Assembly: GCA_039545355.1 (NCBI GenBank)
Contig: BCJJ01000020.1
Location: 815,252 to 879,251 of the forward strand
DNA length: 64,000 bases
Source of the DNA: Trichosporon coremiiforme
Lineage: Eukaryota > Basidiomycota > Tremellomycetes > Trichosporonales > Trichosporonaceae
Direction: 5' to 3'
The translations under genes and the position numbers were made by a program. The notes beneath the pieces were generated by a model, which was given only the letters and a program-made list of their open reading frames with translations, was not told the origin of the DNA and did no database searches. Each line of letters begins with the position of its first letter. The stretch's first letter is position 1. Positions 10,523 through 21,366 of this stretch are shown piece by piece.

Positions 10523-13500
10523 ATGAACTCGTACCCGCCCGAGGTAAGCACTTTATCCCCGAGTTTCAGTTGGTGAGCTTCCAGCTAATCCCAGTTCCTC
10601 GCGCACCCCCAGCCGCTCATGTTCGTCGCCGGGTTGGGGAGCGACCCGGCGCCGACGCTTTCCTCCCCTCCTCTCTCGGGCCCTGCGACGAGTCCACATA
10701 CGCAGAGTCCGGTGAAGCAACCTGCTACTCCGGAAAGCCAGCCCACCTCGGGCGACGGGGATTTCGACACGCTCCTCTCCGGCCTGCGCCAGACGCTACG
10801 GCCGTACCAGCACCCCGCTCGCGTGTGGCTTCCCCCGAACGAGCGACGACAGTTCCGCGTTGAGCTCGTCGATCGCAACGCTCAACTTCCCGCGCGCAAG
10901 GCCGCCCCAGGGGCCGATGGACGATCCCACTCCCCGCTTTCGCCCTTGACTCCGGGCAGCCCCATGAACCCGGACGGACTGATTGCGCCTGTCTGGGTCC
11001 GGAAACACGCCGAGAGCGTGCCTGCCGTTTTCGTGAGCTTTATGCGGCTGTACGAGCCTCCGTCGCCGCATGGAAGTGCTGGATCCCCGTTGGGACAGGA
11101 TATGATGGCCGATGCAGAGCGACAGGCAGAGCGCCAGGCCGACGAGAACCTCGTCAGTGACATTGCGGAGCTGAGGAAACGGCTCGCTGAGCGGGGAGTC
11201 AAGTTGACCGTTGTGCTTATTGCGAGCGCGCAGACGCTAGGTACGTGCAAGATGGTCTGTTTCCACAAGCAGCTGACGGCAGACTCGCCCGGACTCGACT
11301 CACGCCTGTCCAACCTCCGCCGCTCCGCAGGACTCGGGGCCAAGGGTTCCCTCTTCGTCCTGACGCCCGTTCCCGCAGCCGAGCTGCCAGATTTCGTCCG
11401 CAGTCTGCAGGACGCACTCTGGGAACCGGCACTGGAGTACTACGCGGCACACGGCAAACGCGTCCGGCAGAAGCGCGGGCGTGTTCCCGCCAACATTGGC
11501 GAGAGAGGCGGCCGCTCGCGTAGTGGCAGTAGCGCTGCCGCGCGTGCGCGTAGTGGATCCTTCATCCGTCCGCTTGGACAGCAGGGCTGGATCGTTCGGT
11601 ACGATTTCAAGGCGGGGTGGTTTGCGGAGTGCCGTGGAGAGTTGGACCTCGCGAGACGGCACTATGAGGACTGCTGGAACGAACTGGCACGCATGTTTGG
11701 AAGCACGACAATGCTCCCGCCGCGGACGAAGCGGTGGGCCGAGGCCAAGGTGCTCGCAGACTGTGTCGCTATCAAGGTAAGATTGAGCTACCAAACGCCC
11801 CGATGAAGCTGACAGCAGATCTGCAAGTTACTCCTGTACGAGGGCTCCGGCTCACGCGTCATGGTACCGTTCTTCGTGCACGTGCGGCGGTTCGCAGACC
11901 TGTCGCGCGGCTGGGGCATTGGAGAGGAGACGTTCGAGTTTTGGTCCTGGGTCGCGCGACAGTACCGGCTCTTCGGAGAGGTGCTCGAGCTCGCGATCCG
12001 GCACGGGTTGCGCGTGCCGCCGCTGCCGCTGCCGCAGATGTCAACGCCGACAGTGCCGCCGACGCCCGAGGTACTCGTCTCAACCGTGAACCCGCTGCAC
12101 CTGCTTCATCCGCCGGCTTTCTACTTCTACGCCGCAGCAACGTGTACAATGGAGCGCAAGGCGCGCTTCGACGCCGCCCTCGCGGCCGAGCAAGAGACAG
12201 GTTCTGTCGCGCTCGCCGGCGCGCCGGGCTTCGCGAACGAGAAGGGCGTCGACCACTCGGCGCTTATCATCGACCTGCTCACGAAGGCTGCGGCGCTTGG
12301 CGGACCGGGCGCTGCTGGCGCAGGCTTAGAACTGTATGACGCCTACCGTGTCGCGGACACGTACGTCCAGTCCGGCAGGTACCAGGACGGCGCGCGCTAC
12401 CTCGCCGACATCGTGGGCAAGTTCCCCGCCTGGGGTCCCATAACGCGGGAGCTTCAGGCGCTGCAGCTGCAGTGTGTTCGCGAGACTGGCGACAAGGAGA
12501 CGAACGCGGCGCTCGTTGTGCAGATGCTCGCGCCGGGGTGGTTCCGCAACCGTGCCAACCTCGTGAAGGAGCTGAACGCGCTCATGGAGGGGCAGGCGCC
12601 TGCCGACCCCATCGTCGTCGACATGCCGCAAGGCGAAGAATTGTTAGAGACCCGCGCGGGATTCCGCATCGCCGAGGCGCAGGCTGGCACACCGCTCGCG
12701 TTCCAGGTCCAGATCGGGTCCAGCGTCGACTTAGCCGACCTGCCCGTGATGTCGCTCAAGATCGTGTTCAGCGACGAGCGCGAGGTGAGCCTCTCGCCAG
12801 GCGGGGATGCCTTCGTCGACGTCGGCGACATGGGCGCCTCGGGCAACAAGAGCGGCAAGGCGGGCCTCAAGTTTGGCGAGGGCAGCCGACTCGTCGTCAG
12901 CGGAAAGATCAGCGCGCCGGACATTGCCGACGACATCGAGGTGTCCGACGTCATCGTCTGTATCGGCACGAACGGATGGACGATCGACGTCGGACTCAAG
13001 CCCGAGCCGCTGACGGCGTGGACGACCAAGGCAGGCTCGTACGCGCCCCTCACTGGATTGCACTCTGCGGTGGAGATCACGCCGCGTCTGCCCTCCATTG
13101 ACATTGCACTGTCCCACCCCTCAACCGCTTATGTCGGCGAGGACATCCCTGTCTCCGCCACGGTGACGGCCGACGCGGCCGCACAGCTTGTCGTAACGGC
13201 TGTATGCGGCGAGGACGCGCTGCGCCTCTCGCACGGCAGCGACAGCGCCGACGGTCGCCTAGTGCTCGACCTGAAGTCGGGCAAGTCGACGGAGGTCTTC
13301 CGCATTGTTTCGCCGCGCGCGGTCGAGTGCCGCCTGACGTTTGCTGTCGGCGACGCGACCGAGACTGCTGTACTGGCGATAGTACCGCCATTCCGCGTCT
13401 CGCCCGGCATTAGGAATATTGGGCCACAGGCTATTGTTTCCGCCGCCCTCAAGCTTAGTGACCAGCGTGCGGTACAGGTGAAGGGCGTCACGGCGCTGGG

Positions 13501-14137
13501 CGAGGGCAAGATCGACGACTCGCTTGCAGCCGAGACGTTCCCACAAAGTGAGTTGTCCATGGAGAATCCGTAACTGACAGCAGCCTGGACGCCAGACGCC
13601 GCGTTCGCCCTGTGCGCCCGCTTCGCGCTCGGCAGAAAGGTCGTCCCCGGGCTCAAAGTCGTGTGGCGGCCTATCCCCGAGTCCACCTCTGAACGCCGCG
13701 AGCTCAGCAGCTCGAGCGACGATTCGCCCTTCCTCTCTGCCCCCGAGGGCTCCGCTCCGGCTGCGGCCGACATCACGACAGTCATCGCGCTCCCGCCGAT
13801 CCACGCCCCGCAACCTGACAGCTTCCTGACGGCGGAGGTGTCCCAGCCCGCCTCAGTTCGGTTGAACGAGCCTTTCACGCTCAAGCTCAGCGTGCGCAAC
13901 TCGCACTACGGCGAGAGCGTGTGGGGCATCGTGTCGGGAGAGACGAGCGAGCACTTTGTCTGGAGCGGACCGCGGGGCGTTCGCGTCGCTGTCGGGCCGA
14001 AGCAGACGGAGGAGATCGAGCTCAGACTCGTGGCTGTCAGCGGCGTCGGCACGTTAGCCTGGCCCAGTATCAGTGTCAGGGAAGGAGACGGGGAGGAGGT
14101 CGAGGTGCGCCGCAGCGGCATTGTCGTCCTCCCGTAA
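10523..14137 (+). CDS. TRAPPC11: TRAPP complex subunit 11 (foie gras / gryzun domain protein)
   Basis: The gene encodes about 1,148 residues. Exons are 10523-10543, 10595-11240, 11283-11776, 11819-13547 and 13581-14137. The 42-nt intron at 11241-11282 lies in an open frame, but it has a GTACGT donor, CTGAC and CAG, and removing it restores the family-like sequence ASAQTLDSPGLDSRLSNLRR. The stretch GLGAKGSLFVLTP, then the FIRPLGQQGWIVRYDFKAGW segment, the ARRHYEDCWNEL segment and the VAIKICKLLLYEG junction are typical of TRAPPC11. The foie-gras domain covers roughly residues 330-640. The C-terminal beta-rich part, to the stop at 14137, corresponds to the gryzun-like region. TRAPPC11 belongs to the TRAPPIII complex that activates Rab1/Ypt1 and Rab11-type GTPases in Golgi and autophagy traffic. 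Fungi other than budding yeasts keep it. A Ser/Pro-rich stretch near residues 20-50 is not conserved-looking. The last acceptor may be 13580 or 13583. Confidence 0.9.
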
Positions 14138-14246
14138 TGTCGTACTGTAGATGTAGATGCATAATGATTGCCATGATTTATACAACGGTGCCTCAGACGT
14201 CTTGGGACACGAGTAGACGGATGACCGAGTGAAAGAAGAGAGGAGA

Positions 14247-15152
14247 CTAGTAGAACACAAGGCAGCGCACCTCGACGCTCTTCCTCGGCGGCGGATCCTT
14301 CACGGCCGGATCCTCGAAGGCCGAGTGCGGGCTGCTCGTCGCGACGCCCTTCCTCCCGTTCGGCTCCGTCTCGCCCTCCGAGTCATAGCACTTGATGAAC
14401 ACGACCTCCTCGCTCTTCATGTCCTTGACGTACCACCATTTGTGCCCCTCCTTCGGCACGACGCGGTACGTCTCTCCTCTCGGCTCGTACCCTTCTCTGC
14501 TCTTCAAACTCTCCGGAGTGGGGAGGACTTCCTTCCCGCGCTCGTATACCTTGGGATACAGCAGATCCACGGCAATGAGGTCCTCGGGCGCGATGGAGCG
14601 CGCGTCGAGTAGTCCCAGCGGGTGGTCAAGCGCAGGTCCGAGAGGCCGCCACACGTTGACCAACTGAAACCTGCGCCCGTTCTTGACGTCGGCCGCGAAC
14701 TGGGGAGCGTGCTGATTCACCCTCCTCAGGGCCGCGGTCGGCGTCTGGTCAACATGCACGCTCTGCACGGGCTGTCTAGCTGAGTTCGGGTCCCGAATGC
14801 GCATCGTGTGGTCCCAGATCACGACGTCTTTCGCGCCGAGCTCTTCCTTGACCACGGCCTCAATCTCGGCGTAGTAGTCCTTCCGTGTCTGTGTCCCCTC
14901 GGTGAGTCCCGAGGAGAGGACGTCGTCGATGGGAACAGAGGACGGAGAGGAGTGGAATGAGAAGCCCGCCAGGTCGGGGTTGTATAGCTCGGGAGAGGCG
15001 CGGATGTCGTGCACGGTGTAGCTCACGGGGAGCTCAGAGAAGGACTTGAACGCCTGTGTGTCGGCCTTTGACCACGGTTTCTCGCCCGAGGACAGAGAGG
15101 CCGGGTCGAGGTAGTTAAACACGCCCTTCGTCTCGCCGGTCGAGGTGGACAT
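14247..15152 (-). CDS. CmcJ/AsaB-type non-heme iron oxygenase or desaturase
   Basis: A single exon gives 301 residues from ATG 15152. An in-frame ATG at 15269 would add 39 residues rich in Arg and Pro, which could mimic a mitochondrial leader. I prefer the inner start, since the upstream part is pyrimidine-rich and leader-like. The body has the landmarks of the CmcJ/NvfI/GA4-desaturase family: a VIWDHTMRIRD segment, SVHVDQTPTAALRRV, FQLVNVWRPLGPALDHPLG, KWWYVKDMKSEEVVFIKCYD and SSPHSAFEDP near the end, finishing in SVEVRCLVFY. His133 and Asp135 fit an HxD iron site, and His276 could be the distal ligand. Family members act in secondary metabolism (for example aspergillic acid AsaB and cephamycin CmcJ), but there is no biosynthetic cluster around this gene. 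The substrate is unknown. Confidence 0.85.
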   Translation of the reverse strand: MSTSTGETKGVFNYLDPASLSSGEKPWSKADTQAFKSFSELPVSYTVHDIRASPELYNPDLAGFSFHSSPSSVPIDDVLSSGLTEGTQTRKDYYAEIEAVVKEELGAKDVVIWDHTMRIRDPNSARQPVQSVHVDQTPTAALRRVNQHAPQFAADVKNGRRFQLVNVWRPLGPALDHPLGLLDARSIAPEDLIAVDLLYPKVYERGKEVLPTPESLKSREGYEPRGETYRVVPKEGHKWWYVKDMKSEEVVFIKCYDSEGETEPNGRKGVATSSPHSAFEDPAVKDPPPRKSVEVRCLVFY

Positions 15153-16250
15153 GGCTCTGATCGCTCTTATCGGTTGTGGTGGGCAAGGGACAACGTGGTG
15201 TGTAAGTGGGCAGGCGGGAAGACGCCGTGATAGCGAAGTGGGAAGACGGCGGGGCAACAGCTTGGGCAATTAAGAGGAACGCAAGGGGATGATAAAGGAC
15301 GGCAATGGTGGTGATGTTGAGGAAGCAAGTACGCCGATGGATGATTAAGATTGCCGATTCGGTTATGCGCGCCCGAATGACGTTTTCGCGCACAATGGCC
15401 CCTTCCTCCAAGCTTCCCACCTCATACAGATCAGTACCACTGTAGTGGGCAGCAGGGCATCACTATGTCTAGGACTATAACGTTGGCCGCTGAAGTCAGT
15501 ACCAACTCTGGGGAACAGCAAGAGGAGATGGATGCCCGACCAGCTAGAATTGACTAGCACCGCCAGCTCCACGGTTTCCGGCTCGTGCAGCGAGCGGTGA
15601 CGTCCGCCTCCTCCAGCATAGCCGCATGGTTGTCCGGTACCTCCGCAAGCTGACATGGGAGACACTTTCAACGCCGAGACGTGCGAGACACAAACTAGTG
15701 CGCTTGCTCCCAAGATCGTCAAGCAGCTAATGGACCCCAAGCTGCAACTCTGAATCCAGCAAAGCTTGTAATATCATCCCGTACGCTCGCCCCGGCCGCT
15801 CTCGGCCACACTGGTGGCTCGGGCGCAGCTGACTGGCTGTGCCGCACACCGTGAAGCCGGAGACTAAGCTTCGAGTGAGTGGCATACGCCGAGAGCGGAG
15901 TTGTTAGGCCATTTAATCTCAACACCAACCCGGACTCGCACCAGGCGTCTCTTCAGACAAACAACACAGAACTTCGCGTCCATCTCCAGCTCCGCTCTCG
16001 CCGATATGTCCTTTGGGCTGCCCCGCACCCCAAATCGTGATGGCTGTTTGGAATACGTCTTTGGCTGGATGTCCTGATAGGACGAGGCGGACCGAAAAAC
16101 CTGTTTGTGAGCAGAGCCGAAGTTTGCAGTCGTCTGCGCCCGGATAGTTTTAATCGCTTCTTCGCGCAGCTTTGTTGAGATGCATCGTTTTGTTTCATAC
16201 GTCTGTTCTAAAACCTAGCCTTGAGACCTTGACCTTAGAAAAGAGCACGT
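15153..16250. other. Intergenic region
   Basis: This 1.1 kb lies between the oxygenase start and the 3' end of ATP14. A minus-strand ORF at 15363-15740 begins with a signal-peptide-like run and a Cys/Gly-rich patch but has no ATG and no good introns, so it was not called as a gene. The oxygenase promoter and the ATP14 3' UTR must be here. Confidence 0.45.
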
Positions 16251-17296
16251 TTAGTGGTGCTTCTCCTCCTTGGGGAGGGGCTGCTCGAGGAACTTGAGGT
16301 ACTCGTCGGCCGACATGCCGTCCGACTCGACCTTCTCAGCCTTGACGGCCTTCTTGGAGCTGCCCATGGTGGGGTTCTGGGCGTCGAACGCCGACATGTC
16401 GGCGGCGAGGTCAGAGGGGAGCTCGGGGGCCTTGGGGGGCTCAGGGGCGGTGAACTTGCGGACGTGCTGCTCAGCGTCGGCCTTGGACTGTGGGGTTAGC
16501 TACGACCGTTCCAGCAAAGCTGGTAATGCGGGTAATTGAGCCTCGGGCATGGACCGAAAAGAGTTGACGTTGATAGCTGGACCGAGAGAAAGAACGACTC
16601 GGCGCCATGACGTATCGTGTCGTTGCTGGCGATCTATCTCCCAAGCCGGTCGACCTCCTTCGTCGCAGTTCCATACGTTCGTGCATTCGCCACCAGATAG
16701 CGCGATGTCCATGCCCAAAGTCAGCCTGGCGACACTCACGGTAGCGGGGGCCTTGTAGTTCTTGAGCTGGTTAAGGTACATGTCCTTAACCAGGTCAGAG
16801 CGGCGCTGAGCCGAGACCGAGAACTGGCGGGCAAGGGCGGGGGTCCTCTGAGCCTGCGCAACGTCAGCAATCTGTCCAGAGTTTTCGGAGTGCGAGCGCG
16901 AGCGGGCGGGCGAGAAACAAGCAGTTGTCGACTAGCCGAACGGGGCGTGGTCGGAGCGAGCGCATGGTCTCTGTGGATTCGTGGAACTCCGCAGACTTAA
17001 TCCTAGACTCCGCGATTCCCGACTGCAACACCATTTCCTGCAAGTTCCAGCATAACAATGGCATCGCAGACCATTGCATGGTGACGGCGGGGCCGGTGGG
17101 AACAAGCACGCTGGCGGTTTCGCGCTCTTCGCGCCCAGAGTTTGGTGATTTGGCGATTTTCGTTCCGAGGTGTCGAAAAGCCGTGGGCCGATCTGGTTTC
17201 GGTGCACCCGTCGTTCCGTCGCATGTCGTGTCGGTGTCGCTGCTGTGCTCGCCACGCCGCGCGCAAGGGGATACCCACAGTAAGGCGGAAGAGCAT
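16251..17296 (-). CDS. ATP14: Mitochondrial ATP synthase subunit h (Atp14)
   Basis: Two exons are firm: 16853-16740 encodes 38 residues from AQRTPALARQFSVSAQRR, and 16487-16251 encodes the last 78. A GTGAGT donor and CTAAC..ACAG acceptor join them in phase 0. The N-terminal part is an amphipathic presequence (ARQFSVSAQRR) that suits mitochondrial import. DLVKDMYLNQLKNYK and the end DGMSADEYLKFLEQPL are typical of F-ATPase subunit h, a peripheral-stalk protein of complex V. The first exon is uncertain. ATG 17294-17296 with the six codons MLFRLT and a GTGGGT donor keeps phase, but the intron would be about 425 nt. A second candidate ATG lies near 16965. The gene is divergent from TMEM19. Confidence 0.82.
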
Positions 17297-18205
17297 TTTG
17301 GGCCGGTTTGTGAAGGAGAAGGTGAGAGGGGAGAGAGGTGAGTTAAGGCTGAGCAGCGAGCGTTGGACGGAATTGGTTGGTTGGAGGAAAGACGGATGTC
17401 CGGCCGATGTCGCACGATTTTAGGCGCCTCATCACATGCAGGCCTTCGCACCCGCCTATTCCGCCAGCCCCAGCTGCACAGTGAGCTCACCACCATCCGA
17501 CCAGTCCGCACCGTCCGTAGCGGTGCATGCGCCTGCACACAACGCATCCCGGAGCGCTCTCAACGATCGCGCTTCGCACCGCTAACACTTGCAAACAGTC
17601 TGAGCAGAATAGATACATGTAGAGTACAACATCTAGGCGGTCACCGCCATTATCCTTCATCTGTCCGACCTCCACACCTCGGCTTCCTCGGGCTTCGCAC
17701 TGCAAGCTCGCTCGTAGCGTTCACGCGCCGATGTCCATCTCGGTGTAGAGTTTAGTCAGACCGTAGCGAAACCGCCCCATTATAACAAGGAGGTCGGCCG
17801 CCGGGCGGCAGATATCACGCATAGCCATCTTCCCGTAGGCGGGCTATGTCAGAGAATTGCGGCCTTTAGGAGTGTCATCTTTTCTAACTGGATCGTCAGC
17901 TTTGCGGTGCATACGAGGCAGCTGCGCCATGCGTCCAGCAGCGTTCGCCGAGATGAACAACGGCGCCGTGCTCCGCGCGATCAGCAAGTCGTACTCACAA
18001 ACAGAAGGAAGGATGAGGTTTCGAAATTCGGCCAGGGACGGTTTTATTGCGCTGCTCCCCACTCGCACCTGATACGGGACCATAGTACAGCTCATTGTCG
18101 GGACCTATTCTGTGGAGACCCCAGACAATGCCGCCTCCACATGCACGGTGCACGCTTCGATGAGACCTAACCCACAGGAATGTCTAGAACAACTCCATAT
18201 CAACA
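17297..18205. other. Intergenic region, divergent promoters
   Basis: About 0.9 kb separates ATP14 (minus) and the TMEM19 gene (plus). ORFs here, such as 17363-17755, show no domain and are interrupted in related frames. No TATA box, RNA gene or repeat stood out. Confidence 0.45.
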
Positions 18206-19201
18206 ATGAACTTTAGCCCGGCCGCTCTCGGAGTCGCGCTCCTGCTCTCCGGACATGGACTGAGGAAGAAGTCCCTCTCGCTCTCTGGGGCAGCTGCCGC
18301 CTTCCTGGCAGGCTACGCACACCTCGCCAACCCTCTGAAGCTGTTTGGCGTCAGCCTGATCGTCTTCTACTTGCTCGGCAGTCGGGCGACGAAAGTGCGT
18401 CACCAGCTTCGGCGGATCGGGAATCAAGCTCACTTCAGGTGAAAGCGAACGTCAAGGCGACATTGGAGGACGGCATCGACCCGACCAAGCCGCAAGGCAA
18501 CCGCAACTGGGTCCAGGTGCTGAGCAACTCGCTCCCGTCGCTGATCGCCGCGCTGGCGTACCGTCGCTATGTCTCAGTGAGTGGGCCGCGAACCGAGTTC
18601 CAGCTGAATGGAGGGACCTCACAGCTGATAACAGAACTACCCCGTCACAGCAGTATTGAGCGACCGCACAACGCGTGCGCTCATCTACGCCGCCGTATTT
18701 CACTTTGCGACGAGTCTGGGTGACACGCTCGCTTCTGAGCTCGGCATCCTCGCCAAGGCTTCGCCCGTCAGCATCCTGACTTTTAAGAAGGTGCCTCCGG
18801 GGACGAACGGCGGTATCACCGCCCTGGGTCTGTTCTGGAGCATGCTCGGTGGCACGATCATGGGCGCGACCGCTGTCGTGGACCTCCTGATCGAGTCGAC
18901 CATCACGCCATCCCAGGCCGCACACCTCCTCGGCAGCGCGAGTCTAGCTGGTCTCGCTGGTTCTCTGGTGAGTTTATTTCTGGTTTACCACAACTAACAG
19001 TAGGTCGACTCGCTGCTCGGCGCAACTTGCCAGCGCACGGTGTACCGCGACGGCAAGATTCTGACCGACGCGAGCAAGGACCACAGCGGCGGTAAGGTTG
19101 TGGGCGTTGGGCGTGACATCTTGTCAAACTCGAACGTGAACTTGCTCAGCTGCTTGCTGATGGCTCTCGTTGGATATTGGGCCGGCGGGCGGAGTATGTA
19201 G
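18206..19201 (+). CDS. TMEM19 / DUF92 family integral membrane protein
   Basis: Four exons (18206-18394, 18439-18576, 18635-18967, 19004-19201) join to 285 residues. The first exon ends at GVSLIVFYLLGSRATK, which is the diagnostic DUF92/TMEM19 line, and exon 2 continues with VKANVKATLEDGIDPTKPQG. NRNWVQVLSNSLPSLIAAL, FHFATSLGDTLASELGILAK and FKKVPPGTNGGITALGL also fit the family. Six to seven hydrophobic spans are visible. In plants a DUF92 protein is a phytyl-phosphate kinase in the chloroplast; in fungi and animals TMEM19 is uncharacterised, and an isoprenoid-phosphate role is only inference. The third intron is 36 nt and ends CTAACAGTAG, so the acceptor is nearly fused to the branch site. 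The stop is TAG at 19199-19201, and the DLH gene converges 181 bases on. Confidence 0.9.
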
Positions 19202-19382
19202 TACGCTGTCATGGTATATCATTCCACACAAATGGGGACAGGCTGGAGTCGCTCTGACAACTGTGCCGCATGTGCTGACGTTCTGTGCAACAAACTAACC
19301 ACCGTCATGTCACAAAACAAGTCAGCGACCCTCAGCTCGCACTTCGGCATACTCATGCATTTCACTTCAGACGTAACGGTTT

Positions 19383-20639
19383 CTACTTGTCAACGAGCGC
19401 CAGGTAGTCAGCGACGCGCTGATACACGTCGTCGAACTGCTTGCTGTTCTCCGGGTCGTCGAGGTTCGCGCGCGCCGCGGCCCAGCCGTGGTGCACTGTG
19501 TTGTACAGGTGGAAGTCGCACTTCTCGTGGAAAGGCTTCTGGAGCATCGCGTGCGTGATGTGCTGCACGACGTCGCCTGGCTCGCCCTTGGAGGGATAGA
19601 AGCCGAGAGGCTTGGCGAGGTTGTCGCCGTCGCTGTTCGCGATCATGGCCGGGTGGACGGCCGCGCCGGCCGTGAAGGGACCGTTGGCGTCGGCGAGCGC
19701 GAGAAGCGTCAGCTTTCCGCCTGCCGTCAGCTTCAGTCATGAACGTACAGCAAGAGATGAGATGCCTTACCCCAGCAGTAGCCCAGGATCGAGACCGTCT
19801 TGTACTTCTTCTTCAGGTCCTCGGCGAACTTGACGACCTCCGGGAGGCGGTCCTCGAGTTTGGCACTGGGTGTCAGCTACAGCTGGGCCTCAGTAAACTG
19901 GAAGTGGCTACTCACGTGCCAGAGAAGAACGTGTTCAGTGTGTCTTTGTCCCCATCCTTCTCGGGCGGGAAAGGCTTCCCCTTGAACAGGTCCGGCATGT
20001 AGATCTTGTGTGGGTTCACGAGGAGGAGGTGCGAACCGAGCAGGTCGGAGCCCTGTCGTCAGCTGAATCCTCGACATAATGAAGCATGTCGTCGGCGTGG
20101 TTAGGTCTTTCGTAACCTTTGATGGGGAGACGCGCCAAAGCGAAGATAGCGGAAGTTGGCAATGGAGAACCACATGGAAAGGTGGGGGTGGTGGATTGCC
20201 CAGGGGAGGGGACTCACTCGCAGCGTTGTCTCCCAGAAACCGAAGATGTCGTAGATTACGATGAGAGCGTGCTCAGCATCGTCAGGGCCGGTAGTGTACA
20301 CCTCCTTGAAGTCGCCGACAGACTCAAACTTGCCCGTTGGCCGGTACGAGCCGGTAGCGGCAACAGGGTTTGGGACCTTGGGAGGCGGAGCAGAGGGAGG
20401 GCAGCACTCGGTGTCCTCTGTGTTGTTAGCTGAGGTCGTACCAAAAAGCTACGTCTGGCACTGGCTGCAAAGCACCGGGCACGCTCCGAGACACACATCG
20501 GCCTAGCTAGCATGGGCATCGTTGCGGTCGATCGCGCGACCGCGAGTCGGGCCGGGGCGGTGCGCGTCGCCCGCACACAGCGCAGAAGCACACCTCCCGG
20601 TCAGCTGCGCGGCCAGAGGCACTCACTCTTCTGTGACAT
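19383..20639 (-). CDS. Dienelactone hydrolase family alpha/beta hydrolase
   Basis: Five exons (20639-20627, 20417-20218, 20052-19916, 19865-19771, 19720-19383) give 260 residues starting MSQKKDTECCPPSAPPPK. The nucleophile elbow is GYCWGG with Cys147, as in bacterial dienelactone hydrolase, where Cys replaces the usual Ser. The catalytic His is probably His226 in the HHGWAAARAN segment, and a charge-relay Asp lies in SKGEPGD. IVIYDIFGFWETTLRGSDLL and the KIYMPDLFKGKPF segment match fungal members. These enzymes hydrolyse lactones and similar esters; bacterial homologues act in chloroaromatic breakdown, while fungal substrates are mostly unknown. Exon 1 is only 13 nt. There is no signal peptide, so a cytosolic location is likely. 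It converges with TMEM19. Confidence 0.9.
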
Positions 20640-21366
20640 GTTGGTGATGGTGTGTCAAGTTGGCAAACAGTTGCGAGAACTACGCCGCCTTCTGACAGTG
20701 CGTCGCGGGCGGCGAGCTGCGACTGACATTGCGGCGGCCACGTGACGTCATGAGACATTTGGTTTTGAGAGTGGCAGTTTCACCCAACAGGGTCATTTGA
20801 CCTTGTGTGGGCTTCTCGTTTCATATCGACAGGCTTGCTGACGCGACGACTCGGCATTCCAGGTCGGCCAGGCTGCGTCAGCTGTTTGGTCAGCATTCGA
20901 ATGGGTAGGAAAATCGTTTGAATGTGACCTGTTGGGGAAGTTGGTAAGCATGACTGGACTCGATCGACTGCCCCGACGCGGGCGCAGGGCGCTGGCAAAG
21001 GCCAGTCTCGACCTCGTGCGCCCTTACGCCCTAACGATCCGCTGCGCCCTGCGCCGTTCACGAATGCTTCTGACTTCCCGTCCTCTCGTGAGCACATAAC
21101 GAGTCTTGCCACTTTCCGATGTATGGTGCCCACGAGATATGCACATTTTTTGCATGATGAAGTTATGGAAAGTGTCTCACAGGCGAAGCAGGGAGCGAAC
21201 GTGCGGTAGCGTGTGTGTGTGTTCGACATATCGAGCTATCGAAATGGAAGACGTCCCAACATCCGTGGGCAGCGACAAGAAACACAAAGCAGCAAGCAGA
21301 GAGATACAGTTAACAGCTGAAAGTAGACAGGCGAGACAGCCGTGGGATGTCGTGTGTGCGGCAAGC
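20640..21366. other. Intergenic region
   Basis: This stretch lies between the hydrolase start and the 3' end of the bZIP gene. Minus ORF 20780-21229 has no domain, odd codons and many stops in its possible extensions. The hydrolase promoter is expected at the left side. No other feature was seen. Confidence 0.45.

Noticed and set aside
12326..13899. Long minus-strand ORFs opposite TRAPPC11
   Set aside because: They are shadows of a GC-rich coding exon and have no domain.
15363..15740. Minus-strand ORF with a signal-like start and Cys/Gly patch
   Set aside because: It has no ATG (TTG start), no continuation by introns, and codon use unlike the coding genes.
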